NCBI GenBank assembly: GCA_022841665.1
Contig: JALHRB010000010.1
Span: forward strand, 36,277 to 100,276
Source of the DNA: Pseudolabrys sp.
GTDB taxonomy: Bacteria > Pseudomonadota > Alphaproteobacteria > Rhizobiales > Xanthobacteraceae
Length of the DNA stretch: 64,000 nt
Reading direction: 5' to 3'
Made by a program: the position numbers and the translations under genes. Every line of letters starts with the position of its first letter. Positions within the stretch are counted from its first letter, which is position 1. This document shows positions 53,991-62,273 of the stretch, in pieces. Below the pieces are notes generated by a model. It worked only from the letters and a program-made list of their open reading frames with translations, made no database searches and had not been told where the DNA came from.

Positions 53991-54878
53991 CTACCGACCT
54001 GCTCTTATTGCAGCGCGGTCAATCCAAGAACCGATATTTCTTTTTCCGTCGTTTGCAATGTAATCGAACGTCTCGGCATCGACTGACAGCGGCATCACGT
54101 GTCCTGGATGGGGGTCGCGAAGCCATCGCGGTCGCGCGATTGGATCTGTAAAATCTTGATAGCGAGTCCATTGCCACTGATAACTGCCGAATTCATCCGG
54201 GAAGGGTAACTTTTCATAAAGGTAGTATCGTGTGCTCGAGGTCGAGTCTTCCACCCGACCGACAGCAAGGAAGGATAGCGGATTTAGGCCTTGAGGGTGT
54301 GGCGATTTGGATTGGTGGTGGCGGATCGAATTGAGGTGGACAGAAAGCACCCCGCGTCCATCTATAACTGCTCGGGCAATCTCGTAACGGACCCAGCGTC
54401 TTTGCCAAGTGTCTGCGCCGACTAGCACACAAACTGCTGATGTGTAGTTCACCCCATTTCGGATAAGTCGCTTAAGAGAGTCATCCGATTCGAGCTTCCG
54501 TTTTTCCCAGAGACTACTGTCGTAAAACGACCGCATAAGCCCGCTGCTCGGATGCGTAATAGCCCAAGCATTGCGAACAACATTGACGCGCATAATGTCG
54601 TCGTAATGAAAGGAAAAGAAGGCCTTTCGTTTAGTCGTCAGGCTGGGTGCAGTCTGCGGCCGTGCGATAAGGTCCGCGAGCGAATTTCGATTTCCAAGAG
54701 GATAAGGGTCAGCCGAAAGGAGATTGTCAGCCGAAATATTTCGTAGACGAACGCTAGGTTGCGACGACGCCAGAGGCAATTGGCTAAGGAACGGAGTCCC
54801 TAGCTCGACATTGGAGGAAGAGGGCGTGGCGCCCAACGCGCGCAAGATGGCTTCCAGTGATTTTGGATCAGACGCCAT
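53991..54878 (-). CDS. TIR-like (DUF1863/ThsB-like) protein, candidate anti-phage sensor
   Basis: This 295-residue soluble protein contains a TIR-like domain of the DUF1863/ThsB type at about residues 83-190: KRKAFFSFHYDDIMRVNVVR, then YTSAVCVLVGADTWQRRWVR followed by YEIARAVIDGRGVLSVHL, with the conserved Glu166 after the WV motif. In Thoeris systems such proteins sense infection and make a cyclic-ADP-ribose-like signal; that role is inferred. The first 80 residues (SLEAILRALGATPSS) and last 100 are unrecognised. It overlaps the upstream membrane-protein gene by 11 bases. Base composition is clearly more AT-rich than neighbours. Confidence 0.8.
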   Translation of the reverse strand: MASDPKSLEAILRALGATPSSSNVELGTPFLSQLPLASSQPSVRLRNISADNLLSADPYPLGNRNSLADLIARPQTAPSLTTKRKAFFSFHYDDIMRVNVVRNAWAITHPSSGLMRSFYDSSLWEKRKLESDDSLKRLIRNGVNYTSAVCVLVGADTWQRRWVRYEIARAVIDGRGVLSVHLNSIRHHQSKSPHPQGLNPLSFLAVGRVEDSTSSTRYYLYEKLPFPDEFGSYQWQWTRYQDFTDPIARPRWLRDPHPGHVMPLSVDAETFDYIANDGKRNIGSWIDRAAIRAGR

Positions 54879-55302
54879 AACCAAATCTCGCAATAAGAGT
54901 GATAAAGAGAACGCCCAAAACGAGGGACAGATAGAACCAAAGAATAGACCAACTAAATAACGCACGGCTGTAACTAGCTTGCGGAGCGTTTTCTAATTCG
55001 ATTGAGAAATCAGGCGGCGAATTCCAGTCGCCGGCGCGATGTTCGTCGTATAATTTTCGAAAGCGTCGTTCAATGCGCAAATATTGAGCATCGAGCAAAG
55101 CGAACGTGACGATAGGAAGGGCGGCCAATAAGACAATGTAGGGACGCTGCAGAGTAATCGCAAAACCGCAAACAGCTGTAGTTACAGAGATGCAAAAAGT
55201 TTTGCAGCCCACACCGTAGCCAGCCACACGCGATATTACGGTCTGCACCATTTCGAGGTGCTTCAGCTTAAGGTCTGCAAGTTTTTCCTGACTGAGGCTC
55301 AC
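54868..55302 (-). CDS. Three-helix membrane protein partnered with the TIR-like protein
   Basis: This 144-residue protein (GTG start at 55302, after AGAGGA) begins with an amphipathic segment (ADLKLKHLEMVQTVISRVAG), then membrane helices at about 31-50, 54-72 and 115-139, with a basic/acidic cytoplasmic loop (LRIERRFRKLYDEHR). From memory, short membrane proteins with KLEHLKMIQ-type starts occur next to TIR-like genes. As partner of a TIR sensor it could be a membrane-damaging effector, which is inference. An in-frame ATG at 55392 lies within the nrdJ remnant and is unlikely. Confidence 0.75.
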   Translation of the reverse strand: MSLSQEKLADLKLKHLEMVQTVISRVAGYGVGCKTFCISVTTAVCGFAITLQRPYIVLLAALPIVTFALLDAQYLRIERRFRKLYDEHRAGDWNSPPDFSIELENAPQASYSRALFSWSILWFYLSLVLGVLFITLIARFGYGV

Positions 55303-55317
55303 CGAGAAAGCCGTCCT

Positions 55318-55361
55318 CTTACGAACACCCTTCCTACTTCTTACGAACACCCTTCCTACTT
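55318..55361. repeat. Exact 22-bp tandem duplication
   Basis: Two identical copies of a 22-base sequence (CTTACGAACACCCTTCCTAC plus TT) lie at 55318-55339 and 55340-55361. On the minus strand each copy resembles the final bases of nrdJ around its stop codon, so the duplication arose from the end of the nrdJ remnant. Confidence 0.95.
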
Positions 55362-55460
55362 CCGCACGTATCGCGCCTCGTGCAGGTGTCATTGCGCACC
55401 AGCGTGAAGTTGCCGCATTCGCCGCAGGCCTCGCCTTGTCACACTTGGCGCGGACTGCGG
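55340..55460 (-). pseudogene. Degenerate second copy of the 3' end of nrdJ
   Basis: Read on the minus strand, about 120 bases match the last 122 bases of the true nrdJ (55872-55993). The encoded [20 protein letters not shown] aligns with the NrdJ zinc ribbon [20 protein letters not shown], then DTCGS is shared before the copies diverge. Several substitutions remove zinc-binding Cys residues, so it is not functional. It lies between the DUF6481 copy 2 gene and the TIR module and is a scar of a duplication or integration event. Confidence 0.85.
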
Positions 55461-55463
55461 TGC

Positions 55464-55706
55464 TTAGCCCTTCTTCTTCGCCTTCTTCACCTTCTCCGCC
55501 TTCGGCGGCGCTTCCGCCTTCGCCTTGGCGTCGGCGGCTTCCTTGGCCATGCGCAGCGCCTTCAGCCGCTCGGTCTTGGCGCGCTCGGCGCTCTGGCCCG
55601 CGGTGTATTCGGCCATCGCCTTGGTGGCGTCGCGCGCCTGGATCTCCTTGCGCTTGAAGCTGGCTTCAGCCTTGGCCTGCATGTCTTCGGTTCGCGTTTT
55701 CGCCAG
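55464..55706 (-). CDS. DUF6481-like small basic protein, copy 2, possible CTG start
   Basis: This 80-residue product matches the 51826 paralogue along its length (FKRKEIQARDATKAMAEY; TERLKALRMAKEAADAKAKA; Lys-rich end). The only in-frame ATG (55682) falls inside the conserved region; eight codons earlier a CTG at 55706 follows AGGAG by six bases and restores an N-terminus like the paralogue's (xAKTRTED versus DPAKTKAE). I therefore propose CTG as the start; the alternative is 72 residues from the ATG. Confidence 0.7.
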   Translation of the reverse strand: MAKTRTEDMQAKAEASFKRKEIQARDATKAMAEYTAGQSAERAKTERLKALRMAKEAADAKAKAEAPPKAEKVKKAKKKG

Positions 55707-55771
55707 GGTAGTCTCCTGCGGTAGCGGCCGGCATCGCGATGATCGCGCCCGGCCGTCGGCGTATGTGGCGT

Positions 55772-55858
55772 GTCATGGCCGACAACGTTCGGCCATCTCG
55801 AAAACGTAACGTCGTGCCCGCCTTAGCGAGATGGCCGGGTCAAGCCCGGCCATGACGC
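55772..55858. repeat. REP-like palindromic element, right edge of the accessory module
   Basis: The outer inverted pair GTCATGGCCGACAACGTTCGGC / ... ATGGCCGGGTCAAGCCCGGCCAT encloses about 35 bases; each half is also a hairpin. The right half has the same core as the elements at 21964 and 53936. It sits between nrdJ and the DUF6481 gene and may act as terminator of nrdJ. Confidence 0.85.
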
Positions 55859-55871
55859 TGAGGCGTGGGCC

Positions 55872-58800
55872 TCACGAACAGCCCGTCGTGCTGCCGCAGG
55901 TGTCGCACTTCATGCAGGTGCCGTTGCGCACCAGCGTGAAGTTGCCGCACTCGCCGCAGGCTTCGCCTTCGTAGCCCTTGGCGCGCGCTTCCGCGCGCTT
56001 CTCGGAGGCCGCCGCCTTGGCGTGCAGCTTGGCGTCGTGCGCGTTGATCTCCTCGACCTCCTCGATGCGCAGCTCGAGCTTCTCGGCCGGCGACAGCTTC
56101 GCTTCCGGCTCGGCCTTGAGCGCGGTGGCGCCGGAGGCGTGCAGCGCGGTGACCTTGCCGCCGCTCACCGCCGGCGAAGCCGCGCCCGGCACCACCGACA
56201 GCCGGTCGGTGCGCGAGCGGGTCAGGCCCTTCGACACGTAGTTGGTCGCCGGCTTGCCTTCCTCGACGCCCTTGCCGAGCGCGTCGAAGCCCGACTCGCT
56301 CGGGTCGACATGGGCGAGGTCGTAGCGCTCGAGGTAGGACACCGCCAGCTCGCGGAACACGTAGTCGAGGATGGAGGTGGCGTACTTGATCGAGTCGTTG
56401 CCCTGCACCGGGCCCTGCGGCTCGAAGCGGGTGAAGGTGAAGGCGTCGACATATTCATCGAGCGGCACGCCGTATTGCAGGCCGAGCGACACCGCGATCG
56501 CGAAGTTGTTGATGATCGAGCGGAGCGCCGCGCCTTCCTTGTGCATGTCGATGAAGATTTCGCCCAGGCGCCCGTCATCGTATTCGCCGGTGCGCAGGTA
56601 GACTTTGTGGCCGCCGACCACCGCCTTCTGGGTGTAGCCCTTGCGGCGGTCGGGCATGCGCTCGCGCTCGCGCATGACGACGATGCGCTCCACCATCTTC
56701 TCGACCACCTTCTCGGCCAGCGCCGTGGCGCGCGCCGCGGCGGGACGTTCGAGGAAGGCCTCGACCGTGTCGTCCTCATCCTCCTCGTCGGCGATGAGCT
56801 GCGAGTTCAAGGGCTGCGAAAGCTTGCTGCCGTCGCGGTAGAGCGCGTTGGCTTTCAGCGCCAGCTTCCACGAGAGCAGGTAGGCCGACTTGCAGTCCTC
56901 GACCGTGGCCTCGTTCGGCATGTTGATGGTCTTGGAGATGGCGCCCGAGATGAAGGGCTGCGCCGCCGCCATCATGCGGATGTGGCTCTCGACCGAGAGA
57001 TAGCGCTTGCCCGTGCGGCCGCACGGGTTGGCGCAGTCGAACACCGGATAGTGCTCGGCCTTCAAATGCGGCGCGCCTTCCACCGTCATGGCGCCGCAGA
57101 CGTGGATGTTGGCGGCCTCGATCTCGCGCTTGCCGAAGCCGATCGCGGCCAGGAGGTCGAAATTCGCCGAGCCGAGGTCTTCCGCCGAAATGCCGAGCTT
57201 GTCGCGGCAGAACTCCTCGCCCAGCGTCCACTTGTTGAAGGCGAACTTGATGTCGAACGCGGTCGGCAGCGCCTTCTCGACTTTGGCGATGGCTTCGTCG
57301 GTGAAGCCCTTGGCCTTGAGCGTGGTGTGGTTGATGGCCGGAGCCTGCGCCAGCGTGCCGTGGCCGACGGCGTAGGCCTCGATCTCAGCGATGTCGGCTT
57401 CGGAGTAGCCGAGCGTGCGCAGCGCCTCCGGCACCGCGCGGTTGATGATCTTGAAGTAGCCGCCGCCGGCCAGCTTCTTGAACTTCACCAGCGCGAAGTC
57501 GGGCTCGATGCCGGTGGTGTCGCAGTCCATGACGAGGCCGATCGTGCCGGTCGGCGCGATCACGGTGGACTGCGCGTTGCGGTAGCCGTGTTTCTCGCCG
57601 AGCGTGAGCGCCTTGTCCCAGGCGGCGCGCGCGTGCGTGGCCAATTCTGCGAACCCATCCCGTTCGTCCCCGCGCAAGCGGGGACCCAGCGCTGGATTCC
57701 CGCTTTCGCGGGAATGAGCGGAGTTGAGAGTGAGGCGATCGAGAAGTTCAATATCGAGCGGCACCGGCGGCGTTGCCACCTTCTCGTAGCCCTGGCGCTC
57801 GCCATGCGCGGCGCGGCGGTGATTGCGGATCACGCGCAGCATGTGCTCGCGGTTCTTCTTGTAGCCGGGGAAGGGCCCGAGCTTCTCGGCCATCTCGGCC
57901 GAGGTGGCATAGGAGATGCCGGTCATGATGGCGGTGAGCGCACCCGCGATGGCGCGGCCGGCGTCCGAGTCGTAAGGGATGCCGGAGGTCATCAAGAGGC
58001 CGCCGATATTGGCGTAGCCGAGGCCCAGCGTGCGGAATTCATAGGAGAGCGTGGCGATTTCCTTGGACGGGAACTGCGCCATCAGCACCGAGATTTCCAG
58101 CACCACCGTCCACAGCCGCACCGCGTGCTCGTAGCTCGCGATGTCGAACTTGCCGGTCGCCTGGTCGCGGAACGTCAAGAGGTTGAGCGAGGCCAGGTTG
58201 CAGGCCGTGTCGTCCAGGAACATGTATTCCGAGCACGGGTTGCTGGCCTTGATTTCGCCGGAGGCCGGGCAGGTGTGCCAGTCGTTCACCGTGGTGTGGA
58301 ATTGCAGCCCCGGATCGGCGCAGGCCCAGGCGGCGTAGCCGATCTTCTCCCACAAGTCGCGCGCGTCCACCGTGTTGGCGACCTTGCGGTTCTTGCGGAA
58401 GGTGAGGTCCCACTTGCCGTTCGACTCGACCGCTTTCAGGAACTGGTCGGTGACGCGCACCGAGTTGTTCGAGTTCTGGCCGGAGACGGTCAGGTAAGCG
58501 TCCGAATCCCAGTCGGTGTCGTAGGTCGGGAAGTCGATGTCCTTGTAGCCCTGCTTGGCGAACTGGATCACCCGCTTGATGAAGTTGTCGGGCACCAGCG
58601 CCTTGCGCGCGAGCTTGATCTCGCGCTTGAGCGCGGGATTCTTGTCGGGCGAGAAGCAGTCGTCGCCCGAGCCCTCGCAGTTCACGCAAGCCTTGAGCAC
58701 CGCCTTGAGGTGCTTCTGGTTGATCTTGGAGCCGGTGACCAGCGCTGCCACCTTCTGCTCTTCCAGCACCTTCCAGTCGATGTACTTCTCGATGTCGGGA

Positions 58801-59660
58801 TGGTCGACGTCGACGATCACCATCTTGGCGGCGCGCCGCGTGGTGCCGCCCGACTTGATGGCGCCTGCCGCGCGGTCGCCGATTTTCAGGAACGACATCA
58901 GGCCGGACGACTTGCCGCCGCCCGAGAGGCGCTCGCCTTCGCCGCGCAAATTGGAGAAGTTGGTGCCGGTGCCGGAGCCGTATTTGAACAGGCGCGCCTC
59001 GCGCACCCACAGGTCCATGATGCCGCCCTCGTTGACGAGGTCGTCGGTGATGGACTGGATGAAGCAGGCGTGCGGCTGCGGGTGCTCGTAGGACGACTTC
59101 GACTTGGTCAGCTTGCCGGTGAGGAAGTCGACGTAATAGTGGCCCTGGCTCGGGCCGTCGATGCCGTAGGCCCAGTGCAGGCCGGTGTTGAACCATTGCG
59201 GCGAGTTCGGCGCGCACATCTGGTTGGCGAGCATGTAGCAGAGCTCGTCGTAGAAGGCGCGGGCGTCGTCTTCGGTGTCGAAGTAGCCGCCCTTCCAGCC
59301 CCAATAGGTCCAGGTGCCGGCGAGGCGGTTGAACACCTGCTTGGCCGAGTGCTCGCCGACATAGCGCTCCTTCTCGTCCAGCTGCGCCAGCTGTGCCTCA
59401 TCGGCCACCGACCGCCACAGGAAGGAGGGGACGGAGTTTTCTTCGACCTTCTTCAGGCGGGCGGGCACGCCGGCCTTGCGGAAATACTTCTGCGCCAAAA
59501 CGTCGGAAGCGACCTGCGACCAGAATTCCGGCACCTCGACATTATCGAGCTTGAACACGACCGAGCCGTCCGGGTTGCGGATCTCGCTGGTGGTCAGCCG
59601 GAACTGGATTCCGGCATAGGCCGTGTCTGCATTTTTGGTGTAGCGCCGTTCGATCCGCAT
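55872..59660 (-). CDS. nrdJ: Adenosylcobalamin-dependent (class II) ribonucleotide reductase
   Basis: This 1262-residue enzyme makes deoxyribonucleotides using a B12-derived thiyl radical, with or without oxygen. [20 protein letters not shown], the active-site NPCSEYMF (Asn474, Cys476, Glu478) and [21 protein letters not shown] (in part) are intact. The C-terminal zinc ribbon [21 protein letters not shown] ends in TGCS. Unusually, residues about 646-667 ([17 protein letters not shown]) are encoded by an inserted palindromic repeat in a loop before [12 protein letters not shown]. The long upstream region has candidate NrdR boxes. Confidence 0.95.
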   Translation of the reverse strand: MRIERRYTKNADTAYAGIQFRLTTSEIRNPDGSVVFKLDNVEVPEFWSQVASDVLAQKYFRKAGVPARLKKVEENSVPSFLWRSVADEAQLAQLDEKERYVGEHSAKQVFNRLAGTWTYWGWKGGYFDTEDDARAFYDELCYMLANQMCAPNSPQWFNTGLHWAYGIDGPSQGHYYVDFLTGKLTKSKSSYEHPQPHACFIQSITDDLVNEGGIMDLWVREARLFKYGSGTGTNFSNLRGEGERLSGGGKSSGLMSFLKIGDRAAGAIKSGGTTRRAAKMVIVDVDHPDIEKYIDWKVLEEQKVAALVTGSKINQKHLKAVLKACVNCEGSGDDCFSPDKNPALKREIKLARKALVPDNFIKRVIQFAKQGYKDIDFPTYDTDWDSDAYLTVSGQNSNNSVRVTDQFLKAVESNGKWDLTFRKNRKVANTVDARDLWEKIGYAAWACADPGLQFHTTVNDWHTCPASGEIKASNPCSEYMFLDDTACNLASLNLLTFRDQATGKFDIASYEHAVRLWTVVLEISVLMAQFPSKEIATLSYEFRTLGLGYANIGGLLMTSGIPYDSDAGRAIAGALTAIMTGISYATSAEMAEKLGPFPGYKKNREHMLRVIRNHRRAAHGERQGYEKVATPPVPLDIELLDRLTLNSAHSRESGNPALGPRLRGDERDGFAELATHARAAWDKALTLGEKHGYRNAQSTVIAPTGTIGLVMDCDTTGIEPDFALVKFKKLAGGGYFKIINRAVPEALRTLGYSEADIAEIEAYAVGHGTLAQAPAINHTTLKAKGFTDEAIAKVEKALPTAFDIKFAFNKWTLGEEFCRDKLGISAEDLGSANFDLLAAIGFGKREIEAANIHVCGAMTVEGAPHLKAEHYPVFDCANPCGRTGKRYLSVESHIRMMAAAQPFISGAISKTINMPNEATVEDCKSAYLLSWKLALKANALYRDGSKLSQPLNSQLIADEEDEDDTVEAFLERPAAARATALAEKVVEKMVERIVVMRERERMPDRRKGYTQKAVVGGHKVYLRTGEYDDGRLGEIFIDMHKEGAALRSIINNFAIAVSLGLQYGVPLDEYVDAFTFTRFEPQGPVQGNDSIKYATSILDYVFRELAVSYLERYDLAHVDPSESGFDALGKGVEEGKPATNYVSKGLTRSRTDRLSVVPGAASPAVSGGKVTALHASGATALKAEPEAKLSPAEKLELRIEEVEEINAHDAKLHAKAAASEKRAEARAKGYEGEACGECGNFTLVRNGTCMKCDTCGSTTGCS
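57661..57722. repeat. 62-bp palindromic repeat inserted in frame in nrdJ
   Basis: Two hairpins, TCCCCGC-GCAA-GCGGGGA and ATTCCCGC-TTTC-GCGGGAAT, form the element; the same arms occur at 53525-53653. It is read through without stop or frameshift on the minus strand, giving [17 protein letters not shown] in NrdJ, the peptide these repeats encode in this frame. Confidence 0.92.
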
Positions 59661-59786
59661 ATCTCTCTAGCCCCTTGCAATGGCCGGGCGGATGGCGGTC
59701 CGCCCGATTATATCCCTGGCGGCCCTGTCCTGGCCGCCTGTTTTGCTCGTCACGCTGTCGACGCCACCTGGTACCCGCCGGGGCTA

Positions 59787-59802
59787 CCCCCGTATCTAGT
59801 GT
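59787..59802 (-). promoter_or_regulatory. nrdJ: Weak NrdR-box-like site
   Basis: CCCCCGTATCTAGTGT matches the right half of the NrdR consensus (ACACWATATATWGTGT) well, 11 of 16 positions overall. It lies about 127 bases before the nrdJ start. Confidence 0.3.
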
Positions 59803-60028
59803 CCGGCCCTTGTTCCCGCCGCCCGGAAGCTGGCAGCGCGAGCCGTTTTTCCCGTCCCCGGACGCAGAAACGTCCGGTCCCAAAACGCCATTTCCGGCGT
59901 GGGTGAGCCTTCCTGAGAGCCGTTTTGAGGGTCCAGACGGAACTTGAAACTCACCCGCACCGGACAACCGAAAGCTAAGTGGACTCGCCGCACCCGTCAA
60001 CAACAGATAGTCGTTAAATCTGAATCAA

Positions 60029-60044
60029 ACACTAAATCTTGTAG
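60029..60044 (-). promoter_or_regulatory. nrdJ: Candidate NrdR box
   Basis: ACACTAAATCTTGTAG matches the NrdR consensus at 12 of 16 positions and closely resembles ACACTATATCTTGTGT-type boxes of alphaproteobacteria. It is about 370 bases upstream of nrdJ in the only AT-rich stretch, where the promoter probably lies. NrdR represses ribonucleotide reductase genes when dATP is high. A paired box at 31-bp spacing is only weakly visible near 60000. Confidence 0.45.
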
Positions 60045-60379
60045 GAAGCCGGTGAACTGTGGGGACAAAGGACGGCGAGAACGGGGTCAGTATCGAGCCG
60101 TCCGGGGGCGGCGAAAAGCGTTTTCATCGAGACCATCACTTAGGTTTTTTTGCCCCGTCCCATGACGCAAAAATGACCGCAAAAGCGCATTTGCCGACGA
60201 TCCCCAGCAAGGATTCCCAAAGGGCCGCGGCGGGGAAAAGCACGGGAAAAAGCCCGGTCTTCCGGTTCCGTGGACGCTGATTCTCAAAACGAAGTCAGGA
60301 TGTTAGCGCGACCCGCGGGCGCTTGCGGAAAGGGGACGACATTGCCCACGCCTGTGCATGGGCGGATTCAAAGGAAAAA

Positions 60380-60404
60380 GGCGGACCCCGCCAAGGAGCC
60401 CGCC
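60380..60404 (-). terminator. Possible terminator beyond the MscS-type gene
   Basis: A GGCGG / CCGCC stem with a long, partly paired loop is followed on the minus strand by TTTTTCCTTT. It lies about 160 bases after the channel gene's stop. The stem is short, so the call is weak. Confidence 0.35.
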
Positions 60405-60510
60405 TCTTTCACCGGCACTGTCATCGCTATTGCAGCGCTACCCGAACGCTTCAGGGCAGCGGCTGCTGAATCCTTGAGCAAGATAGCGATAAGTTGGGCG
60501 AAGGCAACAG

Positions 60511-60540
60511 GCGGCCGGCTGCGGCCGGCTGCGGCCGGCT
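60511..60540. repeat. 10-bp tandem repeat, three copies
   Basis: GCGGCCGGCT is repeated exactly three times, 22 bases beyond the stop of the mechanosensitive channel gene. The unit is itself partly palindromic (GCCGGC). Confidence 0.95.
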
Positions 60541-60561
60541 CCGCGCCGGCGGGCGAAGGCT

Positions 60562-61728
60562 CTAATTGCGGCGCCCGCCCGATTTTGCGGAAGCCGATCG
60601 TGCCTCGCTGCGCCTGGGCCCACCTTCGTGCCAGGCGGCGGCGAGCTCGTCGTCCAGCTCCAGCTCGGTGCGCGCGCGCGGCAGCGCTTGCGGCTGCTCC
60701 GCCTGCAAATACGCCACCAGCTTCTCGCGGATCTCGCAGCGCAGGTCGAAGGCCTGCCCGGCGGAGCCGGCGCTGGCGAGGCAGCGCAATTCGAGCGTGC
60801 GCTCCGTGGCGTCGGTGACTTGCAGATTGACCACGCGGCCGTCCCAGAGCGCCGACTGCTTGACGATCTCGGCGAGCTTGTCGCGGATCAGCGCCACCGG
60901 CGCACGGTAATCGACATAGATCAAAGCCGTGCCGATCAGGGATGCGGTTTCGCGCGTCCAGTTCTGGAACGGCTTTTCGATGAAATAGGTGAGCGGCACG
61001 ACCATGCGCCGCCAGTCCCACAGGCGCAGCACCACATAGGTGGAATTGATCTCCTCGACATTGCCCCACTCGTTCTCGACGATGACGGCGTCCTCCAGCC
61101 TGATCGGCTGCGTCATGGCGAGTTGCACGCCGGCGATCAGGTTCGACAGCAGCGGACGCGCGGCGAGGCCGGCGACGATGCCGGCCACGCCGGCGGAGGC
61201 GAACAGGCTGACGCCGTATTGCCGCACCGCCTCGAAGGTCATCAGCGCGGCGCCGACCGTGAGCACGATCAGCAGCACGTCGAGCGAGCGCAGCAGCACG
61301 CGCACCTGCGTGTTGTGCTTGCGCGCCAGCAGGTTGTCGTCCACGTCGAGGCGGAAGCGGCGCAGGTAGACGTCGGCGGCGATATGCAATGCCGTCATCG
61401 CGGCCCAGCCGATGAGGCAGATCACCGCCATCAGCAGCAGGCGCGCCAGCAACTCGGCCGTTTCGGGGGCGATCGGGGCGACCGGGATCGCCACCATCAT
61501 CGCGATCACCAGCAAGGCCACCCGCGTCAGCCCGCGCATCTGGCTGAAGATTGAGAACACATAAGGGTAGCGCGCGGCCATGAGCCGCCGGATCACATGG
61601 CGGACCGCCTTGTGCAGCGCCAGCGCCACCGTGGCGGCGAGCGCCAGGATCAACAAGGCCGTCACCGAATTGGGCAGCCAGTCGAGCCAGTTCTTTACTT
61701 CCGTCAATGCCAGTCTCAAGGAATCCAT
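60562..61728 (-). CDS. MscS-family mechanosensitive ion channel
   Basis: This 388-residue inner-membrane protein has four or five membrane helices. The pore helix TM3 and the start of the beta domain read SAGVAGIVAGLAARPLLSNL followed by GVQLAMTQPIRLEDAVIVEN; EINSTYVVLRLWDWRRMVVP and the Tyr-Phe segment are characteristic of the YbdG/MscM-like branch. It would open on hypo-osmotic stress. The basic C-terminal tail is species-specific. I used the ATG at 61728; the longer in-frame reading to 61827 has no coding character. Confidence 0.9.
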   Translation of the reverse strand: MDSLRLALTEVKNWLDWLPNSVTALLILALAATVALALHKAVRHVIRRLMAARYPYVFSIFSQMRGLTRVALLVIAMMVAIPVAPIAPETAELLARLLLMAVICLIGWAAMTALHIAADVYLRRFRLDVDDNLLARKHNTQVRVLLRSLDVLLIVLTVGAALMTFEAVRQYGVSLFASAGVAGIVAGLAARPLLSNLIAGVQLAMTQPIRLEDAVIVENEWGNVEEINSTYVVLRLWDWRRMVVPLTYFIEKPFQNWTRETASLIGTALIYVDYRAPVALIRDKLAEIVKQSALWDGRVVNLQVTDATERTLELRCLASAGSAGQAFDLRCEIREKLVAYLQAEQPQALPRARTELELDDELAAAWHEGGPRRSEARSASAKSGGRRN

Positions 61729-61846
61729 GCAGGCCTTCAGGTCTTGGTGTGCAAGGAGAGGGCGCACCCGGCGGGCGCCCTGGACATGGGGGCGGCGGAG
61801 TGGCAGAAGGCCGTCCATCCCATTCACGGTTTAATGCGCGGCGGCG

Positions 61847-62251
61847 ATGAAAAGTTTCCTGCTGAAGCTGTTCACCTGGTGGAATTCGCAGACCTTCGGA
61901 ACCCAGCTCTGGACCTGGCTGTACGGGGAGAAGGTCGGCGAGGACGAATTCGGAAACGTCTATTTCCGCACCAAGGGCGGCAAGATCGATCCGACGCTGC
62001 TCTTCGAGCGGCGCTGGGTGATCTATAACGGCTACGCCGAGCCCTCGACCGTGCCGCCGTCGTGGCACGGCTGGCTGCACCACACGGTCGACAGGCCGCC
62101 GACGCAGGAGAGCTATCAGCCGCGCGCCTGGCAGAAGCCGCACCGGCCCAACATGACGGGCACGCCCGGCGCCTACCGGCCGTCCGGCTCGACGCTCGCG
62201 CAGGGCCGCCGCCCGAAGGCGACCGGCGACTACAAGGCCTGGACGCCGTAA
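61847..62251 (+). CDS. NADH:ubiquinone oxidoreductase accessory subunit, NDUFA12/B17.2 family
   Basis: This 134-residue protein aligns with the mitochondrial complex I subunit NDUFA12: WTWLYGEKVGEDEFGNVYF, then RRWVIYNGYAEPSTVPPSWH and the GWLHHTVDRPP segment. In alphaproteobacteria it is a supernumerary subunit bound near the iron-sulfur region of complex I. It is encoded away from the nuo operon, as usual, and in relatives near a DUF2155 gene, which lies 1.3 kb downstream here, separated by a solute-receptor gene. A strong terminator follows. Confidence 0.95.
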   Translation: MKSFLLKLFTWWNSQTFGTQLWTWLYGEKVGEDEFGNVYFRTKGGKIDPTLLFERRWVIYNGYAEPSTVPPSWHGWLHHTVDRPPTQESYQPRAWQKPHRPNMTGTPGAYRPSGSTLAQGRRPKATGDYKAWTP

Positions 62252-62273
62252 CCTTCCGTTTCGGTCCCGAAAT

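Larger units (their letters stand above)
59661..60561. other. 901-bp intergenic region upstream of nrdJ
   Basis: I find no gene here. The left part (59661-60060) is the nrdJ leader with two NrdR-box-like sites and an AT-rich patch near 60010-60045 that is the best promoter candidate. The middle (60060-60300) has open frames of about 73 codons in competing frames without ribosome-binding sites; I do not trust them. The right part contains a hairpin near 60380-60404 and a 10-bp triple repeat at 60511-60540 just beyond the mechanosensitive channel gene. Confidence 0.6.

Noticed and set aside
53991..55302. Classical Thoeris system
   Set aside because: Only the TIR-like component is recognisable; no ThsA (SIR2/SLOG or other known effector) is encoded nearby, so I call it only a TIR-containing candidate.
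56022..59906. 1294-codon open frame on the plus strand opposite nrdJ
   Set aside because: It is the mirror of a real high-GC gene: wobble-position GC keeps stops out of the antisense frame. Its composition (Arg/Gly/His/Val-rich) lacks any domain pattern, while the minus-strand frame is clearly NrdJ.
59661..60060. Cobalamin riboswitch upstream of nrdJ
   Set aside because: I looked for the B12-box core (GCCACTG) on the minus strand and for the usual flanking hairpins and did not find them. A covariance-model search would settle it.
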